Source: Mesorhizobium sp. Root554
GTDB lineage: Bacteria; Pseudomonadota; Alphaproteobacteria; Rhizobiales; Rhizobiaceae
Direction: 5' to 3'
DNA: 64,000 nucleotides
Assembly (NCBI RefSeq): GCF_001427025.1
Contig: NZ_LMGA01000001.1
Span: 1,626,042 to 1,690,041, forward strand
Shown here in pieces: positions 8,347 through 17,377 of this stretch. The translations under genes and the position numbers were made by a program. Positions within the stretch are counted from its first letter, which is position 1. Every line of letters begins with the position of its first letter. The notes under the pieces are model-generated. The model was not told the origin of the DNA and did no database searches. It was given only the letters and a program-made list of their open reading frames with translations.

Positions 8347-10662
8347 CTACTTCCCCAGCGTGTAGGCCATGACGTAGTCGCCCGCCTTGGTGCCGACCGA
8401 GCCATGGCCGCCGGCGACGATCACCACCATCTGGCGGCCGTCCGCAGTCTCGTAGGTCATCGGCGTCGACTGGCCGCCGGCCGGCAGGCGCGCTTTCCAA
8501 AGCTGCTTGCCGGTGGTCAGGTCGTAGGCGCGCAGATAGTCATCCACGGCAGCCCCCAGGAACACGACGCCGCCGGCGGTGATCATCGGCCCGCCGATGC
8601 CCGGCACGCCGACCTTCAACGGCAGCGGCAGCGGCGTCATGTCGTAGACGGTACCGTTGCGGTGCTTGTAGGCGATCTTGCCGGTGCGCAGGTCGGCGCC
8701 GGCGACATAGCCCCAGGGCGGCGTCTGGCAGGGAATGCCGAGCGGCGACAGGAACGGTCCCATCACCACCGCATAGGGCGCGCCCTCGTTGCGGTTCAGC
8801 CCCTGCTCCGACCCCCTGCCCTCGTCGTCGGGCGCAGGCACCTGATCACGCGGCACCAGCTGCGATTTGAACGCCAGGTAGGTCGGCATGCCGAACATCA
8901 CCTGTCGCACCGGATCGACTGCGACCCCGCCCCAGTTGAACACGCCGAAATTGCCGGGATAGACCAGCGTGCCCTGCACCGAGGGCGGCGTGTAGCGGCC
9001 TTCATAGCGCAGGCCCTGGAACTCGATCCGGCAGGCCAGCTGGTCGAATAGGGTGATACCCCACATGTCCTTGCCGGTCAGCGGCTTCGGGTTGAAACTC
9101 AGCGCCGATACCGGCTGCGTCGGCGAGGTCTTGTCTTCGGGGATCGCCCCGCCCGGCGCCGGCACTTCCTTCACCGGCAGGATCGGCTCGCCGGTCTCGC
9201 GGTTCAGCACGTAGATGTCGCCCTGCTTGGTCGGCCCGACCAGCCCCGGCACGACGCCGGAGGCGGTGGTGATGTCGACCAGCGACGGCTGCGCCGGAAC
9301 GTCCATGTCCCACAGATCGTGGTGCACCGTCTGCCGCACCCAGCGCACCTGCCCGGTATTCAGATCGAGCGCGGTGATCGACGATGCGTATTTCTCCACC
9401 GCCTCGCTGCGGTTCATGCCGAGCTGGTCGGGCGTCTGGTTGCCGAGCGGAACATAGACCAGCCCGAGCTTCTCGTCGGCGCTCGCCGTCGACCACATGT
9501 TGGGCGAGTTGTGCGTGTATTCCTGCCCGGCGGGCAGCGGCGTCGTCACGTCCGGATTGCCCGAATCCCAGTTCCACACCAGCGCGCCCGTATCCACGTC
9601 GAAGGCGCGAATGACGCCGGACGGCTCCTCGGTCGAATAATTGTCGTTGACCGCGCCGCCGACGATGATCTTGCCGCCGGCGATCAGCGGCGCCGAGGTC
9701 GAGTAATAATAGCCGTCCTTCGGAAACGGCATGTTGGTCATCAGATTGAGCGTGCCGCCTTCGGCAAAGCTGGGGCAGACCTGGCCGTTCGCCGCGTCCA
9801 GCGCGATCAGCCGCGCATCCGAGGTCGGCAGGTAGACGCGCTCGGCGCAGGCGCTGCCGGCGGCGAGCTTGACGTCGTGGTAGTAGGAAACGCCGCGGCA
9901 GGTCTGGTGCTGGCGCTGGTTCTCCGGCCCGATCTTCGGATCGAAGCGCCACTTCTCCTTGCCGGTCGCCGCATCGATGGCGATGGCGAAATTGTGCGGC
10001 GTGCAGATGTAGAGCGTCTCGCCGATCTTCAGCGGCGTCACCTGATAGGTGGTTTCCGTCACGTCGTCCGGCCCGCGAATGTCGCCCGTCCGGTAGGTCC
10101 AGGCCGGCTCGAGCTTGGCTACGTTGCCGGGATTGATCTTCGTCAGCGGCGAATAGCGCTGGCCGTAGGGCGTGCGGCCGTAGAAGTGCCATTCGCCGGG
10201 CGGCACCGCGCCGCCGAGATCGGCCGAGGGCGTCACCGCATCGGCCGAAAGTTCGCCCGAAATGTCGTATGGATCGACCGACATCGAATAGCCGGCCACG
10301 CCGAACGACGCCAGCACCGCAAGGATCAGCGGCGCGCGGCCGTCGCGCCCGGCAAGCCTGCGCCGCACCCACGGCGTCAAAAGCCACAGCGCGATGAGCA
10401 CGATGATGCCGCCGCGCGGCCCGAGCGACCACCAGTCGAACCCCGCTTCCCACACCGCCCAGATGAGCGTCGCCAGTAAGATGCCGGCATAAAGCCAGAG
10501 CGCCGTGCTGCGCCTGCGCCACAACAGGAAAGCCGTGGCAAGAAACGCCAGTCCGGCGATGAGATAGTACCAGCTGCCGCCCGCCGCGATCAGCCATCCG
10601 CCCCCTATGCCAAGGTAAAGTCCGATGAGGGCGAGGATGATCGAGGTGATCAGGACGGCCAT
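8347..10662 (-). CDS. Membrane-bound PQQ-dependent dehydrogenase, glucose/quinate/shikimate family
   Basis: 771 residues, the usual length of the family. The first ~135 residues hold about five hydrophobic segments. A periplasmic eight-bladed PQQ propeller follows, with repeated motifs such as AIDAATGKEKWRFDPK, ALDAANGQVCPSF and AYDLTTGKQLWKARLP. It oxidises its substrate in the periplasm and feeds ubiquinone. Both glucose dehydrogenase (gcd) and quinate/shikimate dehydrogenase (quiA) belong here and sequence reading alone does not separate them. Its position directly downstream of a dehydroquinase/TRAP/shikimate dehydrogenase operon favours quinate/shikimate. The start at 10662 has AAGGGG upstream. 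A hairpin GGACCG-AAAAAC-CGGTCC at 10693-10710 lies just upstream. Confidence 0.88.
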   Translation of the reverse strand: MAVLITSIILALIGLYLGIGGGWLIAAGGSWYYLIAGLAFLATAFLLWRRRSTALWLYAGILLATLIWAVWEAGFDWWSLGPRGGIIVLIALWLLTPWVRRRLAGRDGRAPLILAVLASFGVAGYSMSVDPYDISGELSADAVTPSADLGGAVPPGEWHFYGRTPYGQRYSPLTKINPGNVAKLEPAWTYRTGDIRGPDDVTETTYQVTPLKIGETLYICTPHNFAIAIDAATGKEKWRFDPKIGPENQRQHQTCRGVSYYHDVKLAAGSACAERVYLPTSDARLIALDAANGQVCPSFAEGGTLNLMTNMPFPKDGYYYSTSAPLIAGGKIIVGGAVNDNYSTEEPSGVIRAFDVDTGALVWNWDSGNPDVTTPLPAGQEYTHNSPNMWSTASADEKLGLVYVPLGNQTPDQLGMNRSEAVEKYASSITALDLNTGQVRWVRQTVHHDLWDMDVPAQPSLVDITTASGVVPGLVGPTKQGDIYVLNRETGEPILPVKEVPAPGGAIPEDKTSPTQPVSALSFNPKPLTGKDMWGITLFDQLACRIEFQGLRYEGRYTPPSVQGTLVYPGNFGVFNWGGVAVDPVRQVMFGMPTYLAFKSQLVPRDQVPAPDDEGRGSEQGLNRNEGAPYAVVMGPFLSPLGIPCQTPPWGYVAGADLRTGKIAYKHRNGTVYDMTPLPLPLKVGVPGIGGPMITAGGVVFLGAAVDDYLRAYDLTTGKQLWKARLPAGGQSTPMTYETADGRQMVVIVAGGHGSVGTKAGDYVMAYTLGK

Positions 10663-10917
10663 GGCGTGACCCCTTTGCAATTCACTGCGCGCGGACCGAA
10701 AAACCGGTCCGGATTATGTCAATCCGTCGAGCCTTTCCCGATAGCGTCGCCCTGTCAAGCAGACGGGGGTCACGCGGCGGTCACGAACAAGGGAAACCCG
10801 GACATGGTGGCTTTGGCCCATGAATGCTTTCGTGGTCCGACTGCACCCGTCGAGGCCTCGTTGCTCAGTGAAGCGCGCCGCCGGAGGAGAAACAATCCCG
10901 TACAGCCTGACGGTGTT

Positions 10918-11349
10918 TCAGACGTCCAGCTGCTCCACCAGCCACTGGATCGCCAGCCCGTAGCCGCGCGGCCCGAGCCCGGCCAGCACAGCCGTGGCCG
11001 CCTTCGACATCAGGGAATGGTGGTAGATTTCCTCGCGCCGGTGGATGTTGGAGATGTGGAACTCGACGATAGGCCCGGGAAACATCTTGAGCGCGTCGAG
11101 GATGGGGATGGACCGGAAGCTCAACCCGGCCGGATTGATCAGTATGCCGGAGCCCTCGTCGATCGCCTCGTGGATCCAGTCGACGATCTGGTGCTCGGCA
11201 TTCGACTGGTGGAACCGCACGCTATGCGGCCCCGCCGCGTCGCGGCACAGCGCCTCGATCTCGGCAAGCGTGGTGCGTCCGTAGATTTCCGGTTCGCGCG
11301 TGCCCAGCCGGTTCAGGTTCGGACCGTTGATGACATAGATCGGCTTCAT
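10918..11349 (-). CDS. aroQ: Type II 3-dehydroquinate dehydratase-like protein
   Basis: 143 residues, normal for type II dehydroquinases. The start MKPIYVINGPNLNRLG and the lid TREPEIYG supply the catalytic Arg and Tyr; FHQSNAEHQIVDWI and EFHISNIHRREE are the other family motifs. It is odd in the loop that normally reads NPGAYTHTS: here it is NPAGLSFRS, so a histidine that binds the substrate carboxylate in characterised enzymes is replaced by Phe. It is the last gene of the TRAP operon, 10 bp after dctM, which points to catabolism of quinate-type compounds rather than aromatic biosynthesis. Confidence 0.83.
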   Translation of the reverse strand: MKPIYVINGPNLNRLGTREPEIYGRTTLAEIEALCRDAAGPHSVRFHQSNAEHQIVDWIHEAIDEGSGILINPAGLSFRSIPILDALKMFPGPIVEFHISNIHRREEIYHHSLMSKAATAVLAGLGPRGYGLAIQWLVEQLDV

Positions 11350-11359
11350 GGTTCGCGTC

Positions 11360-12661
11360 CTATCCCTGGTATCCCAGCAGCCGCGGCAGCCATAGCACCA
11401 GCGACGGAAAGAAGGTGATAAGCCCCAACGAAACGATCATCGCGTAGAGGAAGGGCATCGTGTCCCGCACCAGGTCGCGCAGCGGCACTTCGGCGATTCG
11501 CGTCATGATGAAAAGCAGCAGCCCATAGGGCGGCGTGATCAGCCCCAGCATGATGTTGACGACGACCATGACGCCGAAATGCACCATGTCGATGCCGAGC
11601 GCATGCGCCGTCGGGATCAGCACCGGCACCACCACCAGCAGGATCGTCGTGCCCTCGAGCACGCAGCCGAGCAGCAGCAGGATGATGTTGACCAGGATCA
11701 GGAAGCCGGTCGGCGACAGGTCCCAGCTCGTCAAAAGCACGCTGATCGACTGCGGGATGTTCTCCACCGTGACGACATAGTTGAACACCAGCGCGCCGGC
11801 GATCAGCATGCCGATCGAGGCGGTGGTGCGAGCGCTCGACAGCACCGAGCGGTAGAATTCGCCGAAGGAAACGCTGCGGTAAAGCACCACGGAAATCAGC
11901 AGCGCATAGGCGGCGGCGACGGCCGCTGCCTCGGTCGGCGTGGTAATGCCGGTATAGATGCCGCCGAGCAGCACCACCGGCATCATCAGCGACGGCAGCG
12001 CCCGCCAGGTGACGCCGGGCAGTTCGCGCACCGGTGTCGGCTTCTCGACCGGGAAATTCTTTCGCCGCGCATCGAAGAACACGATGACCATCTGCGACAG
12101 CGCCATCAGCAGGCCGGGGATGACACCGCCGAGGAACAGGTAGCCGATCGAGGCATCCGACACGAGCGCGTAGATGACCATGGGGATCGACGGCGGGATG
12201 ATCGGGCCGATGACGGCCGTCGCCGCCGTCAGCGCCGCCGCGTAGCTCGCCGGATATTTCCCGTCCTTGGTCATCAGTTGCTGCATCATCTTGCCGGTGC
12301 CGGCCGCATCGGCGATGGCCGAGCCCGACATGCCTGCGAAGATGATCGACTGCAGGATGTTCACATGCGCCAGCCCGCCGCGGAAACGGCCGACGACGGC
12401 GTTGCAGAACGCCATGAGCCTGTCGGTCATCGAGCCGATGTTCATCAGTTCGGCGGCGAGGATGAACAGCGGAACCGCGAGGATGATGTAGTTCGAATAC
12501 ATGCCGTTGAGGAACTGCTCGGCCACCGTTCCCATGTCGAGGCCCGCGAGCAGCAGGTAGAGGATCGAGCCGGCGATCATGGCGTGGCCGATGGGCAGGC
12601 CGAGGAAGGCCAGCGCCGTGATGGCGACGATGGAAAGCGAGAATGGGCTTGTCAGGTTCAT
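11360..12661 (-). CDS. dctM: TRAP transporter large permease subunit (DctM type)
   Basis: 433 residues, about 12 hydrophobic segments. Typical DctM signatures: LGLPIGHAMIAGSILYLLL, FAGMSGSAIADAAGTG, ATAVIGPIIPPSIPMVIYAL and GLITPPYGLLLFI. It forms the ion-driven translocation unit with the small subunit. The start overlaps the small-subunit stop by four bases (ATGA). It is likely to import a carboxylic acid; the neighbouring genes suggest a quinate/shikimate-like compound. Confidence 0.93.
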   Translation of the reverse strand: MNLTSPFSLSIVAITALAFLGLPIGHAMIAGSILYLLLAGLDMGTVAEQFLNGMYSNYIILAVPLFILAAELMNIGSMTDRLMAFCNAVVGRFRGGLAHVNILQSIIFAGMSGSAIADAAGTGKMMQQLMTKDGKYPASYAAALTAATAVIGPIIPPSIPMVIYALVSDASIGYLFLGGVIPGLLMALSQMVIVFFDARRKNFPVEKPTPVRELPGVTWRALPSLMMPVVLLGGIYTGITTPTEAAAVAAAYALLISVVLYRSVSFGEFYRSVLSSARTTASIGMLIAGALVFNYVVTVENIPQSISVLLTSWDLSPTGFLILVNIILLLLGCVLEGTTILLVVVPVLIPTAHALGIDMVHFGVMVVVNIMLGLITPPYGLLLFIMTRIAEVPLRDLVRDTMPFLYAMIVSLGLITFFPSLVLWLPRLLGYQG

Positions 12662-13176
12662 ACGCCGGATCCCGCCTTGGTCGGATCGAATTCTTCCGGC
12701 GCCTTGCCGAACATGGCCTGCCACGACAGCCACAGATAGCGGGCGATGATGGCGATGACGAAGACGATGTAGATGGAATAGAGCCAGTCGAAGCGGATCT
12801 TCAGATAGGCGGTCTTCTCCACGCGCATGAAGGTCACATAGTCCCAGACTGCCGGGAAAGAGACGGCGTAAAGGACGATGAGGGCGAAGGCCGAGATGAG
12901 GAACATGACGCGCCGCGCCTTGGCGCCGACCGCCGAATAGATCAGGTCGAAACGGATTTCCTCTTCCTCGCGCACGACGAAGGCGGCGCCGAACAGCACC
13001 AGCCAGATCCACAGGATGACGCTGATCTCGTTGGTCCAGCCGATCGGCAGGTTGAGCACGTAGCGGAAGACGATCTGCAGCAGGAACGCCGCGAACATCA
13101 GCGCCAGCATTGCCGCCAGGATGTTCTCGGCGCGGCGGTAGAGCCAGCCGCCTGTCTGTTTCAGTCCGGGAGTCAT
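12658..13176 (-). CDS. dctQ: TRAP transporter small permease subunit (DctQ type)
   Basis: 172 residues, four hydrophobic segments. The family signature FRYVLNLPIGWTNEISVILW is followed by AAFVVREEEEIRFDLIY. It is the small membrane partner of the DctM-type protein encoded next, with a four-base overlap. Upstream is the first of two solute-binding proteins, 72 bp away. Confidence 0.92.
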   Translation of the reverse strand: MTPGLKQTGGWLYRRAENILAAMLALMFAAFLLQIVFRYVLNLPIGWTNEISVILWIWLVLFGAAFVVREEEEIRFDLIYSAVGAKARRVMFLISAFALIVLYAVSFPAVWDYVTFMRVEKTAYLKIRFDWLYSIYIVFVIAIIARYLWLSWQAMFGKAPEEFDPTKAGSGV

Positions 13177-13248
13177 GAGCCTATCCAGCGCAGCCGATTA
13201 CGGTGGCGAAGATGCCGGGCCGCGAAGAGCGGCCCGGCATGATCGCAT

Positions 13249-14235
13249 TCACATCGCGTTGATCTTATCGATCATGCCGGCCGGCCAGTCCTTGGCAAGG
13301 TCGGACGCCAGGTATTTTTCCTGCGCGAACTTGCGGAAGGCCGCGACATCCGGCTCGTACACCTTCAGGCCCTTGCCCTTGAAGGTTTCGACCAGTTCCT
13401 TCTCGTGGTCGAGATGCTTCTGCGTCGAGAACTCGATCGCGGCGTCCGCGGCAGCCTGGAACTTGGCCTGCTTGTCGGCGCCCATCTCATCCCAGACCTT
13501 CTTGGAAACCGCCAGCAGGTCGAAGCCGACGAGATGCGAAGTCATGACGATCTGCGACATCACTTCGTAGAACTTCATGTTCTCGACGTTCGGCAGCGGG
13601 TTGTCCTGGCCGTCGATGGCGCCGGTCTGCAGGCCTGTATAAACCTCGGCATAGGCCATCGGCGTCGGATTGGCGCCGAGCGCCTGGCCAAGGAACTGCC
13701 AGGCGTCGCCGCCCGGCATCCTGAGCTTGATGCCGGCCATGTCGGCGGGCGTCTTGATTTCCTTGTCGGGCTTGAGGCCGACCTGGCGCAGGCCGAAATA
13801 GGTCGGCCCGAGGATTTTCACGCCGAGCTGGTCCTCGGTCATCTTCTTCAGCTCCGCGCCCTGCTCGCTGGCGAAGAACGTCTTCAGATGCGTCGCGTCG
13901 CGGAACAGGTAGCCGGCGGTGACGATCGACCATGCCGGGATCTGCTTGGAAATGTCCTGCGGGGCGATGTTGCCCATTTCGAGGTTGCCGCGCTGCATGG
14001 CGACGAGCTCGGTGCCCTGCTTGAACAGGTTGCCGCCATAGTAGCCTTCATAGGTGAAGTCGTCCTTGATGGCGTCGGCGAACTTCTTCATCATCTCGGC
14101 GCGGATATCCTGCTCCGAGAAGACGGCCGAGAAGCGCAGTTTCGGCTTGTCCTGCGCGAAGGCAGGCAGGGCCGAGGCGATGGCGGCGGCCCCGGTCGCG
14201 GCCAGGAACAGGCGGCGGTTCATTTCAAGTTTCAT
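13249..14235 (-). CDS. dctP: TRAP transporter substrate-binding protein (DctP type), copy 1
   Basis: 328 residues. The leader MNRRLFLAATGAAAIASALP has a Tat-like twin Arg and a cut near AFAQ. Mature-protein motifs: GNLFKQGTELVAMQRGNLEM, AGIKLRMPGGDAWQFLGQAL and EVYTGLQTGAIDGQDNPLPN; the Arg in LRMPGG binds the substrate carboxylate in DctP proteins. It is closely related to the adjacent copy at 14272 (roughly half of positions identical by eye), so this looks like an old tandem duplication. Confidence 0.92.
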   Translation of the reverse strand: MKLEMNRRLFLAATGAAAIASALPAFAQDKPKLRFSAVFSEQDIRAEMMKKFADAIKDDFTYEGYYGGNLFKQGTELVAMQRGNLEMGNIAPQDISKQIPAWSIVTAGYLFRDATHLKTFFASEQGAELKKMTEDQLGVKILGPTYFGLRQVGLKPDKEIKTPADMAGIKLRMPGGDAWQFLGQALGANPTPMAYAEVYTGLQTGAIDGQDNPLPNVENMKFYEVMSQIVMTSHLVGFDLLAVSKKVWDEMGADKQAKFQAAADAAIEFSTQKHLDHEKELVETFKGKGLKVYEPDVAAFRKFAQEKYLASDLAKDWPAGMIDKINAM

Positions 14236-14271
14236 GTCAGTACCTCCCAGTGTTGATCATGCACGATAATT

Positions 14272-15258
14272 TCAAAGCGCGTTGATCCGCTCGACCATGC
14301 CGGCGGGCCAATCTTTCGAAAGCGGCGATTCCAGGTATTTCTTGTTGGCGTAGGCGCGGAACGCATCGACGTCGGGCGTATAGACGTCCAGCTTCTGCTG
14401 CTTGAAGAAGTCGATCAGCTCGGCTTCCTGCTTGACGTATTCGGCGTCGCTCCAGGCAAAGGCGGCGTTCGCCGCGTCCTGCATCTTTTTCTGCTGGTCC
14501 GGCGTCAGGCTGTCGAACAGCTTGGCGTTGATGAGCAGCAGGCCGAAGCCGACATTATGGCCGGTGAGAACGATCTGGTTCGTCACCTCGTAGAACTTCA
14601 TCAGTCTGTCGTTGGGCAGCGGATTGTCCTGCGCGTCGATGGCGCCGGTCTGCAGGCCCGTATAGACCTCCGCGTAGTCCATTGCGACGGGATTGGCGCC
14701 GATGGATTCGCCGAGGAACTGCCACGCCTCGCCGCCCGGCATCCTGAGCTTGATGCCGGCCATATCCTCCGGCTTCATGATCTTCTTGTCGCCCTTGAGG
14801 TTGACGTGCCGCGCCCCGTAATAGGCCGGCGCCAGGACAACGACGCCCATCTCGTCGCGCGCCAACTTCTTGAACTCCGCGCCGACGTCGCTATCGAAGA
14901 TCGCCTTCATGTGCCTGGCGTCCCGCACCAGATAGGCTGCCGTCAGGATCGAGAAGGCCGGAACCTGCTTGGCGAAATCCGAAGGCGGCATCAGCGCCAT
15001 CTCCAGGTTGCCGCGCTGCACGGCGACGATCTCGGTGCCCTGCTTGTAGAGCGACGAACCGAAATAGGGTTCGAAGGCGAAATCGGCCCCCAGTTCCTTG
15101 GCGAAGATGTTGACCAGCGCCTGCGAGCGTGGCGCATCCGCCGTCGTGGAATCGGCGAAGCGCAGCTTGATCGCCTCGGCCATAGCCGGACCGGCCATCG
15201 CCAGCACGCCGAGAGAAATCGCGCCCGCCAGCAGCGTCCGTCTTGTCACCCTGTTCAT
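14272..15258 (-). CDS. dctP: TRAP transporter substrate-binding protein (DctP type), copy 2
   Basis: 328 residues. The leader MNRVTRRTLLAGAISLGVLA carries RRTLLAG, compatible with Tat export, with a cut near AMAE. It shares with copy 1 the blocks YKQGTEIVAVQRGNLEMA, AGIKLRMPGGEAWQFLGE and YTGLQTGAIDAQDNPLPN, and the C-terminus KDWPAGMVERINAL. Only one permease pair follows, so both binding proteins probably dock to the same membrane complex, possibly with different ligands. Confidence 0.92.
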   Translation of the reverse strand: MNRVTRRTLLAGAISLGVLAMAGPAMAEAIKLRFADSTTADAPRSQALVNIFAKELGADFAFEPYFGSSLYKQGTEIVAVQRGNLEMALMPPSDFAKQVPAFSILTAAYLVRDARHMKAIFDSDVGAEFKKLARDEMGVVVLAPAYYGARHVNLKGDKKIMKPEDMAGIKLRMPGGEAWQFLGESIGANPVAMDYAEVYTGLQTGAIDAQDNPLPNDRLMKFYEVTNQIVLTGHNVGFGLLLINAKLFDSLTPDQQKKMQDAANAAFAWSDAEYVKQEAELIDFFKQQKLDVYTPDVDAFRAYANKKYLESPLSKDWPAGMVERINAL

Positions 15259-15303
15259 TCCAGTCCTCCCGTTTTCCTCCCGGCGTTTTCCCGCCGGCCA
15301 ATT

Positions 15304-16194
15304 TCACGCGCCGAAACGATGCTCCGGCAGCCCCTGCCCGACGCCCTCTATGGCGAACAGCCCGCCAGCCTGCGGCTCCTCCGCGAGTTGTTCCGGGCTC
15401 AGGAATTTCCACGCCGTCGTCACGTAAAGCGTCTTCAGATCGCGTCCGCCGAACGCCAGGCATGTCGGATTGGTCACCGGCATTGCGATCGTGCGATCGA
15501 TCCGCCCGTCCGGCCGGTAGCGGACGATCCGCCCCCCGGCGAAGAACGCCGCCCACAGGCAGCCGTCGGCATCCACGCACGCCCCGTCCGGCCTGTCTCC
15601 GCTGGCCGAATAGTCGGCGAAGACACGGCGGTTGGCGATCACCCCGTCGTCGAGGTCGAGATCGTAGGCGAAGCTGGTGTAGCGGCGCGTGTCGGTAAAA
15701 TAGAGCGTCCTGCCGTCAGGCGAGAACGCGATGCCGTTGGAGACGACGACGCCGGTCTCGACGCGCGTCGCCACGCCGTCCGTGTCGACGCGGTAGAGCG
15801 ATCCGTTCGGCTGCGACAGGCCGTTGTCCATCGTGCCGACCCAGAAGCGGCCGCGCGCATCGACCCGGCCGTCGTTCAGGCGGTTGTCGAGCCCGTGCTC
15901 CAGCGTGAGCAGGTCGCAGCGGTAGCCGGTATCGGCGTCGCGCGAGTAAAGCGTCAGGTCTTCCGCCAGCAGCCTGTCGCCGGCCTTGGTCAGCGCCTGG
16001 GTGCCGGCATAGGTGCCGGGCAGCGCCACGGCCTCCTGCGCGCCGCTTGCCGGATCATAGGATCGCAACGCCGGGTTTTCGATGTCGATCCACCACAGCT
16101 TTTGCGTGCGGTCGCACCACAGCGGCGTCTCGCCGAGGCGGTCGCGGCTTTCCACCACGCAGTCGATACGGACGTTCGGCGTCACCGCGTTCAT
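15304..16194 (-). CDS. SMP-30/gluconolactonase/LRE family protein
   Basis: 296 residues, a six-bladed propeller: LGETPLWCDRTQKLWWIDIE (metal-binding Glu near the N-terminus), RFWVGTMDNGLSQPNGSLYR, VVVSNGIAFSPDGRTLYFTD and GDRPDGACVDADGCLWAAFF. Family members hydrolyse sugar lactones or related esters using a divalent metal. Its ATG overlaps the stop of the shikimate dehydrogenase gene by four bases. In this operon it may open a lactone of the imported cyclic acid; that is inference. Confidence 0.87.
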   Translation of the reverse strand: MNAVTPNVRIDCVVESRDRLGETPLWCDRTQKLWWIDIENPALRSYDPASGAQEAVALPGTYAGTQALTKAGDRLLAEDLTLYSRDADTGYRCDLLTLEHGLDNRLNDGRVDARGRFWVGTMDNGLSQPNGSLYRVDTDGVATRVETGVVVSNGIAFSPDGRTLYFTDTRRYTSFAYDLDLDDGVIANRRVFADYSASGDRPDGACVDADGCLWAAFFAGGRIVRYRPDGRIDRTIAMPVTNPTCLAFGGRDLKTLYVTTAWKFLSPEQLAEEPQAGGLFAIEGVGQGLPEHRFGA

Positions 16195-17099
16195 AGCGCC
16201 GCCTCGAAATGGCCGGCCATGGCGCGCCGGTCCGCCGGGCGGCCGGTGAACAGTTCGAACGCGCGCACCGCCTGGTAGATCGCCATGCCGGTTCCCGGCA
16301 GCGTCCGGCAGCCAGCCGCCCGCGCCTGCGCGAGCAGTTCGGTGTCCGGCGGAAAATAGATGATGTCGGCGACCCATTTTTCCGGCCGCAGCAGCGCCGA
16401 ATCGAACGGCGTGCCCGGATATTTGGCCATGCCCACCGGCGTCGTGTTGACGATGCCGTCGGCGGCCCGCACGGCGGCGGATGGATCGGCGCAGGCCTCG
16501 ACGCGGTCGCCGAAGAAAGCGCTCATGCGCAAGGTCAGGTCTTCGGCGCGGCCGGGCTCGGTATCGACGATCGAAAGCCGCCCCGCCCCCAGCTGCATGA
16601 GAGAATGGCCGACGGCGGCCCCCGCGCCGCCGGCCCCGAACAGCGCGACGCGCCCCATCGGCGCGCCCGCCATCGATTCGTGGAAACTCTCGGCAAAACC
16701 CCAGCTGTCGGTGTTGTGGCCTTCCCTGCGGCCGCCCGCGAACACCACCGTGTTGACCGCGCCGATGGCGCGCGCCTCGTCCGACAGGGCGTCCAGCACC
16801 GGGATCACCGCCTGCTTGAACGGATGCGTGACGTTGAGGCCATGGAAACCGGCGGCTTGAGCGGCTGAGACTACCTCGCCGAGCGCCGCATCTGGCAGGC
16901 CGAGCCGGTCGAAATCGAGCAGCAGGTAGGAATAGGCAATACCGAGCCGGCGCGCCTCGCGCTCATGCATGCCCGGGGTGCGCGACGACTGGATGCCCCT
17001 GCCCGCGAGGCCGACAATAACGGTATCGTGGCCCGTTCCGGCGGCGCCGCGATGGTCGGCCACAAGTTGGCCAAGCAGGTCGACGAACGTGTCGGCCAT
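16191..17099 (-). CDS. Shikimate dehydrogenase family protein
   Basis: 302 residues. The substrate domain has SSRTPGMHE, then GLNVTHPFKQ with the catalytic Lys, and GHNTDSWGF with the catalytic Asp. The Rossmann domain reads VALFGAGGAGAAVGHSLMQL. It interconverts 3-dehydroshikimate/dehydroquinate and shikimate/quinate with NAD(P). The N-terminal motif departs from the usual housekeeping AroE pattern and the gene heads a catabolic operon, so a quinate/shikimate-degrading role is more likely than biosynthesis. The start at 17099 follows GAGGAA; longer readings have no such site. The operator at 17321 lies upstream. Confidence 0.85.
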   Translation of the reverse strand: MADTFVDLLGQLVADHRGAAGTGHDTVIVGLAGRGIQSSRTPGMHEREARRLGIAYSYLLLDFDRLGLPDAALGEVVSAAQAAGFHGLNVTHPFKQAVIPVLDALSDEARAIGAVNTVVFAGGRREGHNTDSWGFAESFHESMAGAPMGRVALFGAGGAGAAVGHSLMQLGAGRLSIVDTEPGRAEDLTLRMSAFFGDRVEACADPSAAVRAADGIVNTTPVGMAKYPGTPFDSALLRPEKWVADIIYFPPDTELLAQARAAGCRTLPGTGMAIYQAVRAFELFTGRPADRRAMAGHFEAAL

Positions 17100-17320
17100 T
17101 CCCGTCTGTTCCTCCCTCGGCGAGCCGCCTCCAGGCTCGCGGACGATCCGCGGATCGCCCTCTTCTCCCATCGCACAGTTCTTCCAGTGTCCCCTTTCAA
17201 GGCGCCATTCCTGTCAGGCGTCTCTCCCGGCGACTTGACTTCCCGGTGCTTCGCTTTCGCAGCGCTCTTGTCTTCATGCGGGACCCGCCGGTAAATGGAG
17301 CCGTCCCGATTTGCGGACAA

Positions 17321-17340
17321 TGTACTAACTGGTTAGTTTA
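17321..17340. promoter_or_regulatory. Predicted TetR-family operator between the catabolic operon and tetR
   Basis: TGTACTAACTGGTTAGTTTA is an imperfect palindrome centred on 17330/17331. It matches the pattern of the perfect site at 19163-19182 (TGTAC-N-AAC-NN-GTT-N-G). It lies 37 bp before tetR and 222 bp before the shikimate dehydrogenase start, so it may control both directions. Confidence 0.7.
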
Positions 17341-17377
17341 GTCAATTGCCGATGGAACTCGGTGGAACGGAATTGGC

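Noticed and set aside
14557..16278. 573-codon plus-strand open frame
   Set aside because: It covers dctP copy 2 and the SMP-30 gene in antisense; no start signal or family motif.
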